Numbered from the stretch's first letter, positions 1 to 11,136 are shown. The stretch: 64,000 bases of DNA from Micromonospora sp. NBC_00389 (GCF_036059255.1 NZ_CP107947.1:6696001-6760000), one strand, 5' to 3'. A program made the numbers and translations. The notes: generated by a model not told the origin, from the letters alone.

Positions 1-252
1 GACCTGTTGCGCTACGACGGCAGCATCCTGGTTCTACTCGCCGACGGCGACGACCACATCGCCGCAGGCCGGCGTCTTCTGCGTACGTGGCTGACTCTCG
101 CCCGGCACGGCCTGGCGGTCCATCCACTCAGCCAGCTCATCGACTGCCCGGCGACGGCCAGTCGGCTCGCCGAGCGGGTGGGCGGCGAACCGCTCGCGGT
201 GTTTCGCCTCGGTCGACCCCTCGCCGAGCCGGTCCGCTCAGCCCGACGCTAG
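1..252 (+). CDS. Nitroreductase-family protein, C-terminal part (5' end outside window)
   Basis: The frame is open from base 1 to a TAG at 250-252, so this is the last 83 residues of a gene that begins upstream. The stretch RTWLTLARHGLAVHPLSQLI followed by a conserved DCP resembles the C-terminal part of actinobacterial FMN nitroreductase-like (Acg-type) proteins, where it packs against the flavin. No catalytic residue lies in the visible part. The family call rests on this one segment. Confidence 0.55.
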   Translation, partial: DLLRYDGSILVLLADGDDHIAAGRRLLRTWLTLARHGLAVHPLSQLIDCPATASRLAERVGGEPLAVFRLGRPLAEPVRSARR

Positions 253-371
253 CGGGCCGTCCCCATCCGACCCCTGTGCTCGGCGATACGACGATTCAGC
301 GGATGGACCACATCAGCTTGTAGCCGGTGGCACAGGATCGGCCCAGTTCCTGGGACACGGCTCGACTGAGG

Positions 372-725
372 TCAACAGTCGTACTCAATCAGTTCCTCCA
401 CGGCCTGCCGAAGCCAGTCGTAGAAGCCGCCAACGTCGGCCTGGTGCTCCCAGCCGGGCGACGCGAAGTCGTGCACGATGACGACTCGCCCGCCTCGGTC
501 GGTCTCCCAGCAGGCCACGTCATCGTTGTCGATGCGGCGCGCGAACGGCACAAGCACCCTGTTCGGATACCGTCCGCGAAGACCACGATGGCGATCGTAA
601 AGAGCGTCACCATCCAGGATGAGCCACGGTTCGAGGTCCGTGAGTCCAAGCTCAACGACCCGGATGAACTCCTGGGGATAATCAAACCCTGGCGGGAGGT
701 CGTCAATACCAAGCAGTAGCGCCAT
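372..725 (-). CDS. SMI1/KNR4 (SUKH)-like small protein
   Basis: A 117-residue acidic cytoplasmic protein with no signal or membrane segment. The order LPPGFDYPQEFIRVVELGL, then PWLILDGDAL, then a C-terminal GFYDWLRQAVEELIE resembles SUKH-superfamily proteins, many of which are immunity proteins or solitary regulators. No toxin gene is adjacent, so an immunity role is not supported here. Codon use is like the neighbours. The ATG at 725 is the first start in the frame; a GGTGGG lies just upstream. Confidence 0.6.
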   Translation of the reverse strand: MALLLGIDDLPPGFDYPQEFIRVVELGLTDLEPWLILDGDALYDRHRGLRGRYPNRVLVPFARRIDNDDVACWETDRGGRVVIVHDFASPGWEHQADVGGFYDWLRQAVEELIEYDC

Positions 726-919
726 GTCAGCCCACCCATCCCGTCCATGGTGATCCGTTCGGCCACGCGTTTCGGTAGCGGGCCGTGGTCGCCGACCCTA
801 TTCAAGATCGCCTCACCCCTACTAGCGGCTCGGACAACTGGTGACGGCGTACCGGGCGGCCATCCTGCCCCATCACATGCGCTGCAGCCACCACGGGTCC
901 CCGGGGCCCGCCCAGAGAT

Positions 920-990
920 CAGGCAGGGTTCGGCTCAGGAAGAGCTGATCGGCAGTGTCTACGAGACGATGGAGTTCGCGAGCCGCCCGC
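920..990 (+). repeat. Imperfect direct repeat, copy 1
   Basis: About 68 bp match 61,233-61,300 at roughly 80 percent identity and in the same orientation. The longest identical block, TCAGGAAGAGCTGATCGGCA, is at 935-954. On the minus strand both copies encode a similar peptide (ARELHRLVDTADQLFLSRTL here), so they may be remnants of the same gene, which I do not recognise. Confidence 0.7.
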
Positions 991-1040
991 GATGCTGGTA
1001 TCGAGCCAGCGACCTCTTCGGTGTGAAACAGGACGCCACA
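980..1040 (-). pseudogene. tRNA-Val(CAC)-like 3'-half remnant
   Basis: Read on the minus strand there is a perfect T-arm (GCTGG, loop CTCGATA, CCAGC at 994-1010). Before it come an AGGTC variable region and a TTCACAC-type anticodon loop as in tRNA-Val(CAC). The anticodon stem and acceptor do not pair properly, so this is not a working tRNA. tRNA 3' halves are classic integrase attachment sites, so a leftover att site is possible. Confidence 0.45.
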
Positions 1041-1274
1041 CCGACTCTGACCTGCGAAGACTAGAAACTGCTGGTAGGGGTGGGTGCAGTTGGGTGTTGT
1101 TCTGAGCGCCGAAGAGGCCTCCAAGCCGAAGAGCCTGGTCACAGCGTTGCCCGTGGGATCGGCGTCCCAGATGACGGCACGGCCGGCGGGCCCTCGGCAC
1201 GTCCCTCCTGCGGGGGAGCGCCTTCCCCTGTCGGCGGGGGCCACCCACGTCGGGGCGCCGGAAGGATCGGGTGC

Positions 1275-2210
1275 ATGACGACATCGGCATCGATCGTTCG
1301 CAGGACCGGCCACGGGCTGACGTACGCAGTGCTCGGCTGGGCTGTGGCATACGGGGGTGTGCGTCTGGCGTGGACGATCGGCGAGGCTCCGGAGTTCGGG
1401 CAGTTCGGGTCGGACCTGCTCGGTTTCACCGGCTGGCGGTCGGTGGCGTTATGCGTTGCCGCGGGTGCTCTGGCGGTTGCGTTGGACCGGGTGGAGACCT
1501 GGCGGCCGGCGCTCGCAGGTGTCGCCTGGACGGTCGCTGGTGCACTGATCGCGGCAGCCGCGATCCTGCTGCCGGAGTTGGTGGGCCTCCTGCTGTTCAC
1601 GGTCGGCCCGTACTTCGACCCGGTAGCGTTCGCCAGCCGGCTCGGTTGCGTCACCGGAGCGGTCCTGCTCAGTCTGGCCACCGCCCACTATCAGCGACGC
1701 ACCCGGGGCGACTGTCCGGACTGCTGCCGGACAGTCCGACCGGGTCTGCGGCGCTCAACACCCGCGCGGTGGGCACGGTGGGCCGCGTACGCCGCGGTAG
1801 CCGGCCTCGTCACCCGCTTCGCGGCCCAGGTCGTGGTGGGATTCGACAGCCTCACGCAGGACGCCTCCGTGATCGGGTTGGAGATCGGCCTGTTGCTGGC
1901 TGGAGTGCTGTTGCCGCTGGCGCTGGTACACCGCTGGGGCGAGATCTGGCCGGGGTGGGTGCCGCTGCTCGCCGGCCGCACGATCCCTCGCCTGCTGTTA
2001 CTGGTGCCCGGCTTCGGGCTCGGGGCGGGCATCGTCGCCTACTTCGGCATGGGGCTGGTGCAGTTGACGTCGGGATCGATCAGCCAGTTCTCCGACACGT
2101 TCCTCTGGGTGGCGATGTCGGCGTACTGCATCCTGGGACTCGGCCTCATCTCGGCGTCAAGCGACTACCACCTGCGCACCCGCGCCACGTGCAGGGCCTG
2201 CGGCCGGTGA
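1275..2210 (+). CDS. Multi-pass membrane protein of unknown function
   Basis: A 311-residue protein with about eight hydrophobic segments, for example TYAVLGWAVAYGGVRLAW at the N-terminus and IPRLLLLVPGFGLGAGIVAY late in the chain. A cytoplasmic-looking CPDCC cluster sits mid-protein and a CRAC pair ends the chain, a possible metal or redox site. The ATG at 1275 follows GGAAGG at a good distance; the frame is open further upstream but with poor codon use. I do not recognise a family beyond a conserved actinobacterial membrane protein. Confidence 0.7.
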   Translation: MTTSASIVRRTGHGLTYAVLGWAVAYGGVRLAWTIGEAPEFGQFGSDLLGFTGWRSVALCVAAGALAVALDRVETWRPALAGVAWTVAGALIAAAAILLPELVGLLLFTVGPYFDPVAFASRLGCVTGAVLLSLATAHYQRRTRGDCPDCCRTVRPGLRRSTPARWARWAAYAAVAGLVTRFAAQVVVGFDSLTQDASVIGLEIGLLLAGVLLPLALVHRWGEIWPGWVPLLAGRTIPRLLLLVPGFGLGAGIVAYFGMGLVQLTSGSISQFSDTFLWVAMSAYCILGLGLISASSDYHLRTRATCRACGR

Positions 2211-2433
2211 CAGGTTCTACTCGGGCCCCTACCGGGGGATTCCTCCGGGCCCGGTGTCTCCTCGGCCAACAACGAGATCGTCTACGGCTTCGTGCGCGAC
2301 CCAGTCGGCGTCGAGTGACGCCGAGACGGGCCCTGATCGCCCGCAGCCAACAGGAAGATCAGGCGTCGAAGCCGGCACCCCGACCGAGCAGGCCCGCATC
2401 CGCGACGCCCGTCCCGCCGGATCCCCACCCACC

Positions 2434-2540
2434 CCGGCAACCCAGCCACTGCGCGTCGAACGACGCGTCAGGTGCCGCCGCACCCTCGTCATCGCCGGCC
2501 AGAAGATCCACGTCGGCATCGGCCACGCCGGCGTCGGTGC
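2434..2540 (+). pseudogene. IS481/rve-type transposase C-terminal remnant
   Basis: One frame reads QPLRVERRVRCRRTLVIAG followed by QKIHVGIGHAG. This matches the small C-terminal SH3-like domain of IS481/IS3-type integrases (arg-rich strand, then GQKxxxGxxHAG). No catalytic core is found in the flanking sequence, so only the tail remains. It lies against the 3' end of the methyltransferase gene. The call rests on this motif alone. Confidence 0.4.
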
Positions 2541-2542
2541 GG

Positions 2543-3262
2543 TCAGTGGTCTTCGGCGTAGTAGGAGTGCACGGCGGGTTGTCCGGTGTAGTTGGCACCA
2601 GCGCGATCGTCGGCGCCGAGGTAGCGGTACGGGAGGCGGACTTCACGGCGGCCGGTGCAGCTGATCCGGCGTCGACGAGAGTCGTAGGAGAACCCGGCGG
2701 CGCGGAGTCGGGCGGTGAGGCGCTGCCCAGCGGGTCGCCCGTCAGGAAGCCGGATGCTGGACAGGTCCAGGTCGGCCACGAGCCGGCCGAGGGGAGTCAG
2801 CCAGCCGGCGGCCCGGGTCAGGACGGCGAGCTTGTCTCCGACGTAGTGCAGTCCGTGCAGACAGGTGATCAAGTCGAACGTCCGCGTAGGTGTCCAGTTG
2901 GTGACGGAGGCGCAGATCAGCTCCAGGTTCAGCGGTGGTGCCGGTACGGGATCGAAGGCGTCGACCAGGTCGACCCCGACGAGGACCGTCCGCTCGGTCA
3001 GCCCTGCCAGGCGCAGCTCCCCGGCAGCCTGGATCAACGCCCGACCAGTGCCGCAGCACAGATCCAGCCAACCAGCGACTGCCGAAGGTTCGGCCCGGTC
3101 GGCGGCGGCGAGAACGTCGAGAGGGTTGAACCCCAACTCCCGGGTGTAGCTGTTGACCCCGGACAGCTGCCGCTCGCGGTTCATGGCGCAGTTGGCCACC
3201 ACTGCCGACCGCTCCAAGGCGTCGTTGCCAAGCAGTTCGAAACCGGCGCGCTGGTCAACCAC
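2543..3262 (-). CDS. Class I SAM-dependent methyltransferase
   Basis: A 239-residue protein. Motif I is WLDLCCGTGRAL (about residues 65-76), followed by a motif II acidic residue (VGVDLVDAF) and FDLITCLHGLHYVGDKL around motif IV/post-I. The N-terminal NRERQLSGVNSYTRELGF is a conserved lead-in of an actinobacterial methyltransferase group. The substrate is unknown. The GTG at 3262 keeps this N-terminal region; an inverted repeat CTGGAA-N5-TTCCAG overlaps the start and could be an operator. Confidence 0.8.
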   Translation of the reverse strand: MVDQRAGFELLGNDALERSAVVANCAMNRERQLSGVNSYTRELGFNPLDVLAAADRAEPSAVAGWLDLCCGTGRALIQAAGELRLAGLTERTVLVGVDLVDAFDPVPAPPLNLELICASVTNWTPTRTFDLITCLHGLHYVGDKLAVLTRAAGWLTPLGRLVADLDLSSIRLPDGRPAGQRLTARLRAAGFSYDSRRRRISCTGRREVRLPYRYLGADDRAGANYTGQPAVHSYYAEDH

Positions 3263-3278
3263 TGGAACATCATTCCAG
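3262..3278. promoter_or_regulatory. Inverted repeat at methyltransferase start
   Basis: CTGGAA, five bases, TTCCAG overlaps the predicted GTG start of the minus-strand methyltransferase gene. It could be a repressor site or an RNA hairpin over the start. No regulator gene is adjacent. Confidence 0.3.
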
Positions 3279-3560
3279 AGACAGTTCCTCAGACTGAACC
3301 CCCGACCAGCGGCAGACTCTGATGCCGATAGAGCCCGACACTTCAGGTAGCAAGCGCTACCGGCAGTGCCAGAAACCCTCGGTGAACCCGGCGACGATGC
3401 GAGCGTCCGCGAGCATGACAGCTTGCGACCCTGGCCGAGCGTGCTGGGTCTTGATCTTGTGTCCGAAGCGACCCAAGCCCCCTATTGCTGTTCATCGATT
3501 CGTGGTAGAAATCTTTCGTGGTGCCCGTTCCGAGGCGAGGATTTCTTCAACGGAGGCAGC

Positions 3561-4820
3561 GTGAGAGTCATTGCCGGATGGCTAGCGGGTCTCACCGTTG
3601 CCGCAGGACTCGTGGCGCCGATCGACTCGATTGCTGTGGCCGCGACACCCGCACAAACATCGACTGCAGTGACGCCGCTGGCCACCGGCCCGCAACCCGG
3701 CACCTTTACCGGCCGGGGATTCGACACCTGCGCCGCCCCGTCACAGGCTGCGATGAACACGTGGCGGGCCAGCTCGCCCTACGGCGCGATCGGCATCTAC
3801 ATCAGCGGGGCCAGCCGCACCTGCTCCCAGCCCAACCTCACCGCGACCTGGGTGACCAACCAGACCAGTAACGGATGGCGGCTACTCCCCATCGAACTGG
3901 GGTATCAGGCACCGTGCGGCACCCGCACGCCGAAGATGTCCGCCGATCCCACCACCGCCCGGTCACAAGGCGTCTCCGCAGCGAACAGCGCCGCGAATGC
4001 CGCCCAGGCACTGGGCATCGGCAGTGCGAGCACCATCTACAACGACATCGAGCAGTACCCGTCGAACGCGTCGTGCCGGGCTGCGGTGCTGTCGTTCCTG
4101 TCCGGCTGGGTCGAGCAACTGCACGTACGCGGCTACCTCGCTGGCATGTACTCCAGCGGCTCGTCCGGCATCAAGGACGTCTGCGACGCGTACGGCAACC
4201 CGACCTACACGCGACTCGATCAGATCTGGATCGCCTGGTGGAACGGGGTGGCTGACACGGACGCCGGAAGTTACTGCGCCGATGCCTACTACGCAAACCA
4301 GCAGCGCGTGCACCAGTACGCCGGCGATGTCACCGAGACCTGGGGCGGCGTGACGATGAAAATCGACCGCAACTACCTCGACGTGCGGGTTACGCAGACC
4401 CCGCCGCAGCAGTGGACCACGACCATCGACAACAGCACCTCGGGCGGGTTCACGGCGAGCACCGCATGGGGCACGTCGGCCTACTCCGGCCAACGGTTCG
4501 GCACCGACTACCGATTCGCCAACCCGTTGTCCTCCAGCGACGTCGCCTGGTACCGGTCGACCATCCCAGCGACCGGAAACTATGAGATCTCGGTCTGGTA
4601 CCCGGCCGACGCGGGCTACAACAACCTGACGCCTTACCTTGTGGAGACCACCACCGGGAGTAAGTCCGTGTCCGTCAATCAGCGAGCCAACGGCGGCCGA
4701 TGGGTCTCGATCGGCGTGTTCACCCTGGCGGCGGGCACGGGCAACAAGGTCGGCGTGAGTCGCTGGACCAGTGGCACCGGATTCGTGGTCGCCGACGCGG
4801 TGCGGATCACCCGGGTCTGA
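3561..4820 (+). CDS. Secreted DUF1906 (Rv2525c-like glycoside-hydrolase-like) protein with C-terminal golvesin/CBM-like domain
   Basis: A 419-residue precursor. Residues 1 to about 29 form a signal peptide ending AVAA. Residues 45-270 start with FTGRGFDTCAAPS and contain IGIYISGASRTC, IYNDIEQYP and IWIAWWNG, the TIM-barrel pattern of DUF1906 proteins. The tail (from QQWTTTIDNS) resembles the golvesin/xanthan-lyase-like beta-sandwich that binds carbohydrate. GTG at 3561 is preceded by GGAGG; the frame is open upstream without coding quality. Probably an exported cell-wall-active or sugar-binding enzyme; catalysis is not proven for DUF1906. Confidence 0.8.
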   Translation: MRVIAGWLAGLTVAAGLVAPIDSIAVAATPAQTSTAVTPLATGPQPGTFTGRGFDTCAAPSQAAMNTWRASSPYGAIGIYISGASRTCSQPNLTATWVTNQTSNGWRLLPIELGYQAPCGTRTPKMSADPTTARSQGVSAANSAANAAQALGIGSASTIYNDIEQYPSNASCRAAVLSFLSGWVEQLHVRGYLAGMYSSGSSGIKDVCDAYGNPTYTRLDQIWIAWWNGVADTDAGSYCADAYYANQQRVHQYAGDVTETWGGVTMKIDRNYLDVRVTQTPPQQWTTTIDNSTSGGFTASTAWGTSAYSGQRFGTDYRFANPLSSSDVAWYRSTIPATGNYEISVWYPADAGYNNLTPYLVETTTGSKSVSVNQRANGGRWVSIGVFTLAAGTGNKVGVSRWTSGTGFVVADAVRITRV

Positions 4821-4899
4821 ACTCCCTCGCTGGCCGAGTGACACCTGGTCGAGCCGCGAACTCGAGTCCGGCCCGGTCCGCCACCACGCTCAGGCCGCG

Positions 4900-5014
4900 T
4901 CGTGCCGGATTCCTCGATGGCGCGGACCGCCGCTTGCACGATCAGTTGACGCCGACGGGCGCGCTCATTCGGGGCGCCGTCGGCACGACGCACGGCGATG
5001 GTGTCGGGTCTCAC
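4900..5014 (-). pseudogene. TetR regulator, N-terminal remnant
   Basis: The minus-strand reading from 5014 begins with ERARRRQLIVQAAVRAIEES, the usual first helix of a TetR DNA-binding domain. The frame then turns to nonsense after about 38 residues and no helix-turn-helix or ligand domain follows. It is divergent from the acyl-CoA oxidase gene and shares a palindrome with it, the layout of a self-regulated repressor and its target. The repressor appears lost. Confidence 0.5.
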
Positions 5015-5053
5015 CGCTGTCTCTCACCGGACCGATGTAGGGGGCCGGTACTC

Positions 5054-5082
5054 TTGATCAGGTACAGACTGTACCCATATGT
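5054..5082 (+). promoter_or_regulatory. Promoter with 15-bp operator for the acyl-CoA oxidase gene
   Basis: GGTACAG-A-CTGTACC (5061-5075) is a perfect 7-bp palindrome with one central base. It sits between a TTGATC -35-like hexamer (5054-5059) and a CATATG/TATGTC -10-like stretch. Position and symmetry fit a TetR-type operator; the divergent TetR gene is now a fragment. Confidence 0.5.
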
Positions 5083-5103
5083 CCACCATCCCGAGGGGTG
5101 ACC

Positions 5104-7095
5104 ATGCCCGATCACGCGTCTGGCCGCATCGACCTCGCCCGCCTGCAGGAAGTGCTCGACGGACCGTGGGCCGAGGTTCGCAACGCGCACCGGGATCACC
5201 TCGACGAGCGCTTCCTCCCGGTGTACGGCGAGACCGGTGACCAGGCACGTGAGCGGATCAGCCGGCTGCTCACCGAACTTCCTGTCGAGCTGGGCATCGC
5301 GTCGGGCTTCCCCACCGAGTACGGCGGCAGATCCGACGTCGGCGGCTCGATCGTCGCCACCGAGATGCTGGCGCAGGTCGACCTGTCGCTGATGGTCAAG
5401 GCGGGCGTGCAGTGGGGCCTGTTCGGCGGCGCGGTCGCGGCCCTCGGCACGCAGCGGCACCACGACGCGTACCTACGGGACATCATCTCGGGCAAGATCT
5501 TCGGCTGCTTCGCGATGACCGAGACCGGCCACGGCTCCGACGTCCAGCAGCTTCGCACCACCTGCACGTACGACCCGCAGACGCAGACCTTCGATCTGCA
5601 CACCCCGCACGAGGCGGCCCGGAAGGACTACATCGGCAACGCGGCCCGGGACGGGCGGATGGCGGTGGTCTTCGCGCAGCTGATCACCAACGGGCGACGG
5701 CACGGCGTACACGCGTGGCTGGTCCCGATCCGCGACGCGCAGGGCAACCCGCTGCCCGGCGTGACCATCGGTGACGCCGGGCCCAAGGCCGGCCTGCTCG
5801 GCGTTGACAACGGGCGGCTCAGCTTCGACCACGTACGAGTGCCGCAGGACATGTTGCTGGACCGGCACGGTCAGGTCGCGGAGGACGGGACGTACTCCAG
5901 CCCGATTGAGAACGACTCCCGGCGCTTCTTCACCATGCTCGGCACCCTGGTCCGCGGCCGGGTGAGCGTGGGCGGCGCCGCGTCGGCGGCCACCAAATCG
6001 GCGCTGACCATCGCGGTGCGCTACGGCGACATCCGCCGCCAGTTCGGCACGCCCGACGCCGACCGGGAGGTGCTGCTCAACGACTACCTGGCCCACCAAC
6101 GCAAGCTGCTGCCCGCCCTGGCCACCACGTACGCGCTGAACTTCGCCCAGGCCGAGCTGGTCGCCGCGCTCAGTGAGGTGCAGGGCGGCGACGGGCCGGT
6201 CGACGAGCACCGGCAAAGGGAGCTGGAGTCCCGGGCCGCCGGTCTCAAGGCCGCGCAGACCTGGCACGCGACACGCACCATCCAAATGTGCCGCGAGGCG
6301 TGCGGCGGCGCCGGCTACCTGGCCGAGAACCGGCTACCCAGTCTCAAGGCCGACACCGATGTCTTCACCACGTTCGAGGGCGACAACACGGTGCTGCTGC
6401 AGCTGGTTGCCAAGGGGCTGCTCACCGGCCACCGGGACGAGTTCGGCTCGTTGGACGGCTGGGGGCGCGCCTCCTTCGTCGCCGAACAGGTCCGCGAGAT
6501 GGTGCTCGAGCGCACCGCCGCGCGGTCGCTCATCGAGCGGCTGATCAGCGCCGTGCCCGGCCGTGACGAGGAAGTCGCCGTCACCGACCGCGGCTGGCAG
6601 CTCAAGGTTTTCGAGGACCGCGAAAGGCACCTCCTCGACGGCGCGGTCCGCCGCCTCCGCAACGGCGCGGCCACGAAGAAGGACCATCCCTTCGACATCT
6701 TCAACGACGTTCAGGACCACGTCCTCGCCGTTGCCACCGCGCACATCGACCGAGTCACCCTGGAGGCGTTCGTCGCCGGTATCGAAGACACCACGGACCC
6801 GGCGGTCCAGGCGCTGCTCTCCCGGATCTGTGACCTGTACGCGCTCAGCGTCATCGAGACCAACAAGGGATGGTTCCTGGAGCACGGCCGTCTCACGCCG
6901 GCCCGCGCCAAGGCGATCACCGCCGTGGTGAACGGTCTACTCAAAGAGCTGCGCCCGCACATGCGGACGCTCGTGGACGGTTTCGCCATCCCGGACACGT
7001 GGCTGCACTGCGCCGTCCTGCGCGAGGAACCCCGCCGGCAGGAGACCATGGTCGCCCATGACGCCGCCGGTGATCCGCAGGCAGTCCCGGCGTAG
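5104..7095 (+). CDS. Acyl-CoA oxidase / acyl-CoA dehydrogenase family protein
   Basis: A 663-residue flavoprotein, as long as acyl-CoA oxidases and longer than simple dehydrogenases. FAMTETGHGSDVQQLRTT is the flavin/substrate loop, and ARKDYIGNAARDGRMAVVFA is typical of ACOX. CREACGGAGYLAENRLPSL followed by FTTFEGDNTVLLQLVAKGL includes the catalytic Glu region. It should catalyse the first step of fatty acyl-CoA beta-oxidation, passing electrons to oxygen or an ETF. The ATG at 5104 has GAGGGG five bases upstream; a GTG at 5098 overlaps that site and is less likely. Confidence 0.85.
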   Translation: MPDHASGRIDLARLQEVLDGPWAEVRNAHRDHLDERFLPVYGETGDQARERISRLLTELPVELGIASGFPTEYGGRSDVGGSIVATEMLAQVDLSLMVKAGVQWGLFGGAVAALGTQRHHDAYLRDIISGKIFGCFAMTETGHGSDVQQLRTTCTYDPQTQTFDLHTPHEAARKDYIGNAARDGRMAVVFAQLITNGRRHGVHAWLVPIRDAQGNPLPGVTIGDAGPKAGLLGVDNGRLSFDHVRVPQDMLLDRHGQVAEDGTYSSPIENDSRRFFTMLGTLVRGRVSVGGAASAATKSALTIAVRYGDIRRQFGTPDADREVLLNDYLAHQRKLLPALATTYALNFAQAELVAALSEVQGGDGPVDEHRQRELESRAAGLKAAQTWHATRTIQMCREACGGAGYLAENRLPSLKADTDVFTTFEGDNTVLLQLVAKGLLTGHRDEFGSLDGWGRASFVAEQVREMVLERTAARSLIERLISAVPGRDEEVAVTDRGWQLKVFEDRERHLLDGAVRRLRNGAATKKDHPFDIFNDVQDHVLAVATAHIDRVTLEAFVAGIEDTTDPAVQALLSRICDLYALSVIETNKGWFLEHGRLTPARAKAITAVVNGLLKELRPHMRTLVDGFAIPDTWLHCAVLREEPRRQETMVAHDAAGDPQAVPA

Positions 7096-7237
7096 GCAGA
7101 AGGTTCGTCCGGCGTGCCGGCCGGAAGTCCTCGTACTGGATGTGCTTGGGCTTTCAGCCGGTGCGGCGAAGGGGGTTGTTGGCAGTTCCCGATTCTGTGA
7201 TCAGGCATGCGAATATGTGGGTGTTAGTGTCGGTCTC

Positions 7238-7809
7238 GTGAAGCTTGCTGAGTGGGCGCGCCGCAATGGGGTGCACCCACAGACCGCGTACCGATGGTTC
7301 CGCGAGGGAACCATGCCGGTGCCGGCTCGGCGTCTTCCGTCGGGAACGATCATGGTGGACGTTGTCAGTGTCGACACCCAGGGCCAGGTGGTTGTCTACG
7401 CCCGGGTGTCGTCGGTCGATCAGCGAGCCGACCTTGACCGGCAGGTCGCCCGGGTGGCCGCCTGGGTCACCGGGCAGAACATGGTCGTCTCCAGCGTGGT
7501 GACCGAGGTCGGCTCCGGCTTGAACGGCCGAGGTAAGAAGTTCCTCGGGCTGCTGCGCGACCCGTCCGTGACGACGATCGTGGTCGAGCACCGGGACCGG
7601 TTCGCCCGGTTCGGCGCTGAGTACGTTGAGGCGGCGCTGGCCGACCAGGGCCGCCGGCTGCTGGTCGCCGACCCGGCCGAGGTGGACGACGACCTGGTGC
7701 GGGACGTGACGGAGATCCTGACCAGCCTGTGCGGCCGGCTGTACGGCCGCCGGGCCGCGGCGAACCGGGCCAGCCGCGCGGTGGCCGCGGCCACCGCCAA
7801 GGACGAGTC

Positions 7810-7813
<4 letters not shown>
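7238..7813 (+). CDS. tnpA: IS607-family serine recombinase TnpA
   Basis: A 191-residue protein. The N-terminal MerR-like helix-turn-helix reads LAEWARRNGVHPQTAYRWF; a resolvase domain starts at VVVYARVSSVDQRADLDRQ, where the first Ser is the nucleophile. VVEHRDRFARFG is the conserved catalytic arginine region. HTH first and catalysis second is the IS607 order. GTG at 7238 is chosen because it begins at the HTH. The gene looks intact and may still act in trans. Confidence 0.85.
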
Positions 7814-9946
<2,133 letters not shown>

Positions 9947-9965
9947 ACAGCAGGCAGAGGTAGAG

Positions 9966-10010
9966 ACCACGCGGGCCCCCCGATCACGATCGGGGGGCCC
10001 GCTCGCGTGC
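9966..10010 (+). terminator. Terminator after eno
   Basis: CGGGCCCCCCGAT (9972-9984), loop CACG, ATCGGGGGGCCCG (9989-10001): a perfect 13-bp stem 26 bases after the stop. No T-run, as is common in actinobacteria. Confidence 0.85.
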
Positions 10011-10111
10011 TGGGGAGACAAATCTCCCTGGGCTGTTCAACCCCGTGTGACCTGCGCCTTCCCGGACCGGTCGGCACTGCCGGTCGAATGGAACCAGCCA
10101 GTGCCGGATCA

Positions 10112-10205
10112 GACATGCTGGTTGAACGCGGAGTCGAGGTCGATCACGTCATGGCCTACCGGTGGGTGCAGCGGCTCACTCCACTGCTGGCCGACGATGG
10201 GAGCG
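10112..10205 (+). pseudogene. IS6-family transposase remnant
   Basis: The frame reads MLVERGVEVDHVMAYRWVQR followed by LTPLLAD, close to the N-terminal MLAERGVxVDHVTVYRWVQRF of IS6/IS26-type transposases. Neither the DDE core nor terminal repeats are found. Confidence 0.6.
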
Positions 10206-10577
10206 TCAGTCCACGTCGCGCCGAGCAGTAGCCATGTCCGAGATGGCGCTCGCCAGATCCTCTGGCAGCGAGGGTCGGATTTCGTCCGCTATCTCTTCGA
10301 CCAGGCGCGCCATGTCGAGGATGGCAGAAAGTTCTCGGCCCTCGCTCAGGGCACTTCCAAGGCCGGCCAGCGGTGTGCCGAGTTCCCGGTCAACTCGGTC
10401 CGGCAGCCCATCGAAATAAACCATGTCCTCGGTGAGCACAAGATCGACCAAGGACTGAGCGGCCTCCCGAAACGCGTGGGCAGCGTGTGTGCGTTCCATG
10501 AGCCTACGAACCTCCAACAACTCGACCGCGTGGTTGGTGCACGTCTTAAGGCTGCCAACGGCGGTGCGATATCGCAC
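10206..10577 (-). CDS. Hypothetical protein, 123 aa
   Basis: A helical, acidic soluble protein with segments such as MERTHAAHAFREAAQSLVDL and ARLVEEIADEIRPSLPEDLA. No family recognised and no membrane segment. GTG at 10577 is the first start; an ATG at 10499 is the alternative. Codon use looks genuine in this frame. The next gene upstream is divergent. Confidence 0.5.
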   Translation of the reverse strand: MRYRTAVGSLKTCTNHAVELLEVRRLMERTHAAHAFREAAQSLVDLVLTEDMVYFDGLPDRVDRELGTPLAGLGSALSEGRELSAILDMARLVEEIADEIRPSLPEDLASAISDMATARRDVD

Positions 10578-10695
10578 CGGGAGTCAAGGTGTACGGCGCA
10601 GGAGAGCGATCCTTTGCAACCCTTCTTCGGACTGGCGGCGCTCGCCGCGGCCAGGGCTGTCGTTGGCCGAGGGGTCGACAGGCTAGTTTGCTCGG

Positions 10696-11136
10696 ATGAG
10701 TCTCCTCGATGACGTCGCGAGGCGTGACAGTTGGCGATGCTGGGTGTGCGACGAGCCGGTCGACGCCGACATGTCGGTGAACGACCCGCGTGGTCCCAGC
10801 GTCGACAGCCGCACCGCCGACAAGAAGGCCAAGGTCGCCGAGCGACTCGCGCACCGTGCCTGCAACACTCGCAAGGGCGCGGTCAAGGTGGTCATCGCCT
10901 GGCCTGACCGTCTGCACGTGGTGGAGCCCGCGCCGCTGATCACCGTCGCCGAGCGACTCGAGCGCAAGGGTGGCCGCGAGCTGGTCGCCCGCTGTCCGAG
11001 CAAGAAGGACGCCCAGGAGGCGGCGGACTGGTTGGTCGACCGGTTCTCCCGGCTGGTGCCCGGACTGCCGGTGACCGCAAGCGTCGACGCAGGCGGCGGA
11101 CAGTACCTCGTCGCCCTGGCCACCGGCCGCCGCTGA
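10696..11136 (+). CDS. Small HNH-like zinc-binding protein
   Basis: 146 residues. RDSWRCWVCDEPVDADMSVN gives a CxxC, then DPRGPSVDSRT and LAHRACNTRKGAVKVV follow, matching the C..C ... H..CN..KG frame of HNH proteins. The classic central DH pair is not obvious, so nuclease activity is uncertain. The second half (from VAERLERKGGRELVARCPSK) has no known domain. No good ribosome site lies before the ATG at 10696. Confidence 0.6.
   Translation: MSLLDDVARRDSWRCWVCDEPVDADMSVNDPRGPSVDSRTADKKAKVAERLAHRACNTRKGAVKVVIAWPDRLHVVEPAPLITVAERLERKGGRELVARCPSKKDAQEAADWLVDRFSRLVPGLPVTASVDAGGGQYLVALATGRR

Larger units (their letters stand above)
726..1274. other. Gene-poor stretch with a tRNA-like remnant and one copy of a dispersed repeat
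   Basis: No convincing gene. It holds one copy of a 68-bp repeat (920-990) whose partner is at 61,233-61,300, directly followed by a minus-strand tRNA-Val-like 3' half (980-1040). The rest shows no coding signal I trust. Confidence 0.6.

Noticed and set aside
2254..2664. 136-codon plus-strand frame
   Set aside because: Only the part at 2434-2540 resembles a transposase tail; the rest is noise and overlaps the methyltransferase end.
1271..3322. 683-codon open frame on the plus strand
   Set aside because: Runs across the membrane protein in another frame and antisense to the methyltransferase; Arg/Gly/Pro-rich composition typical of high-GC shadow frames.
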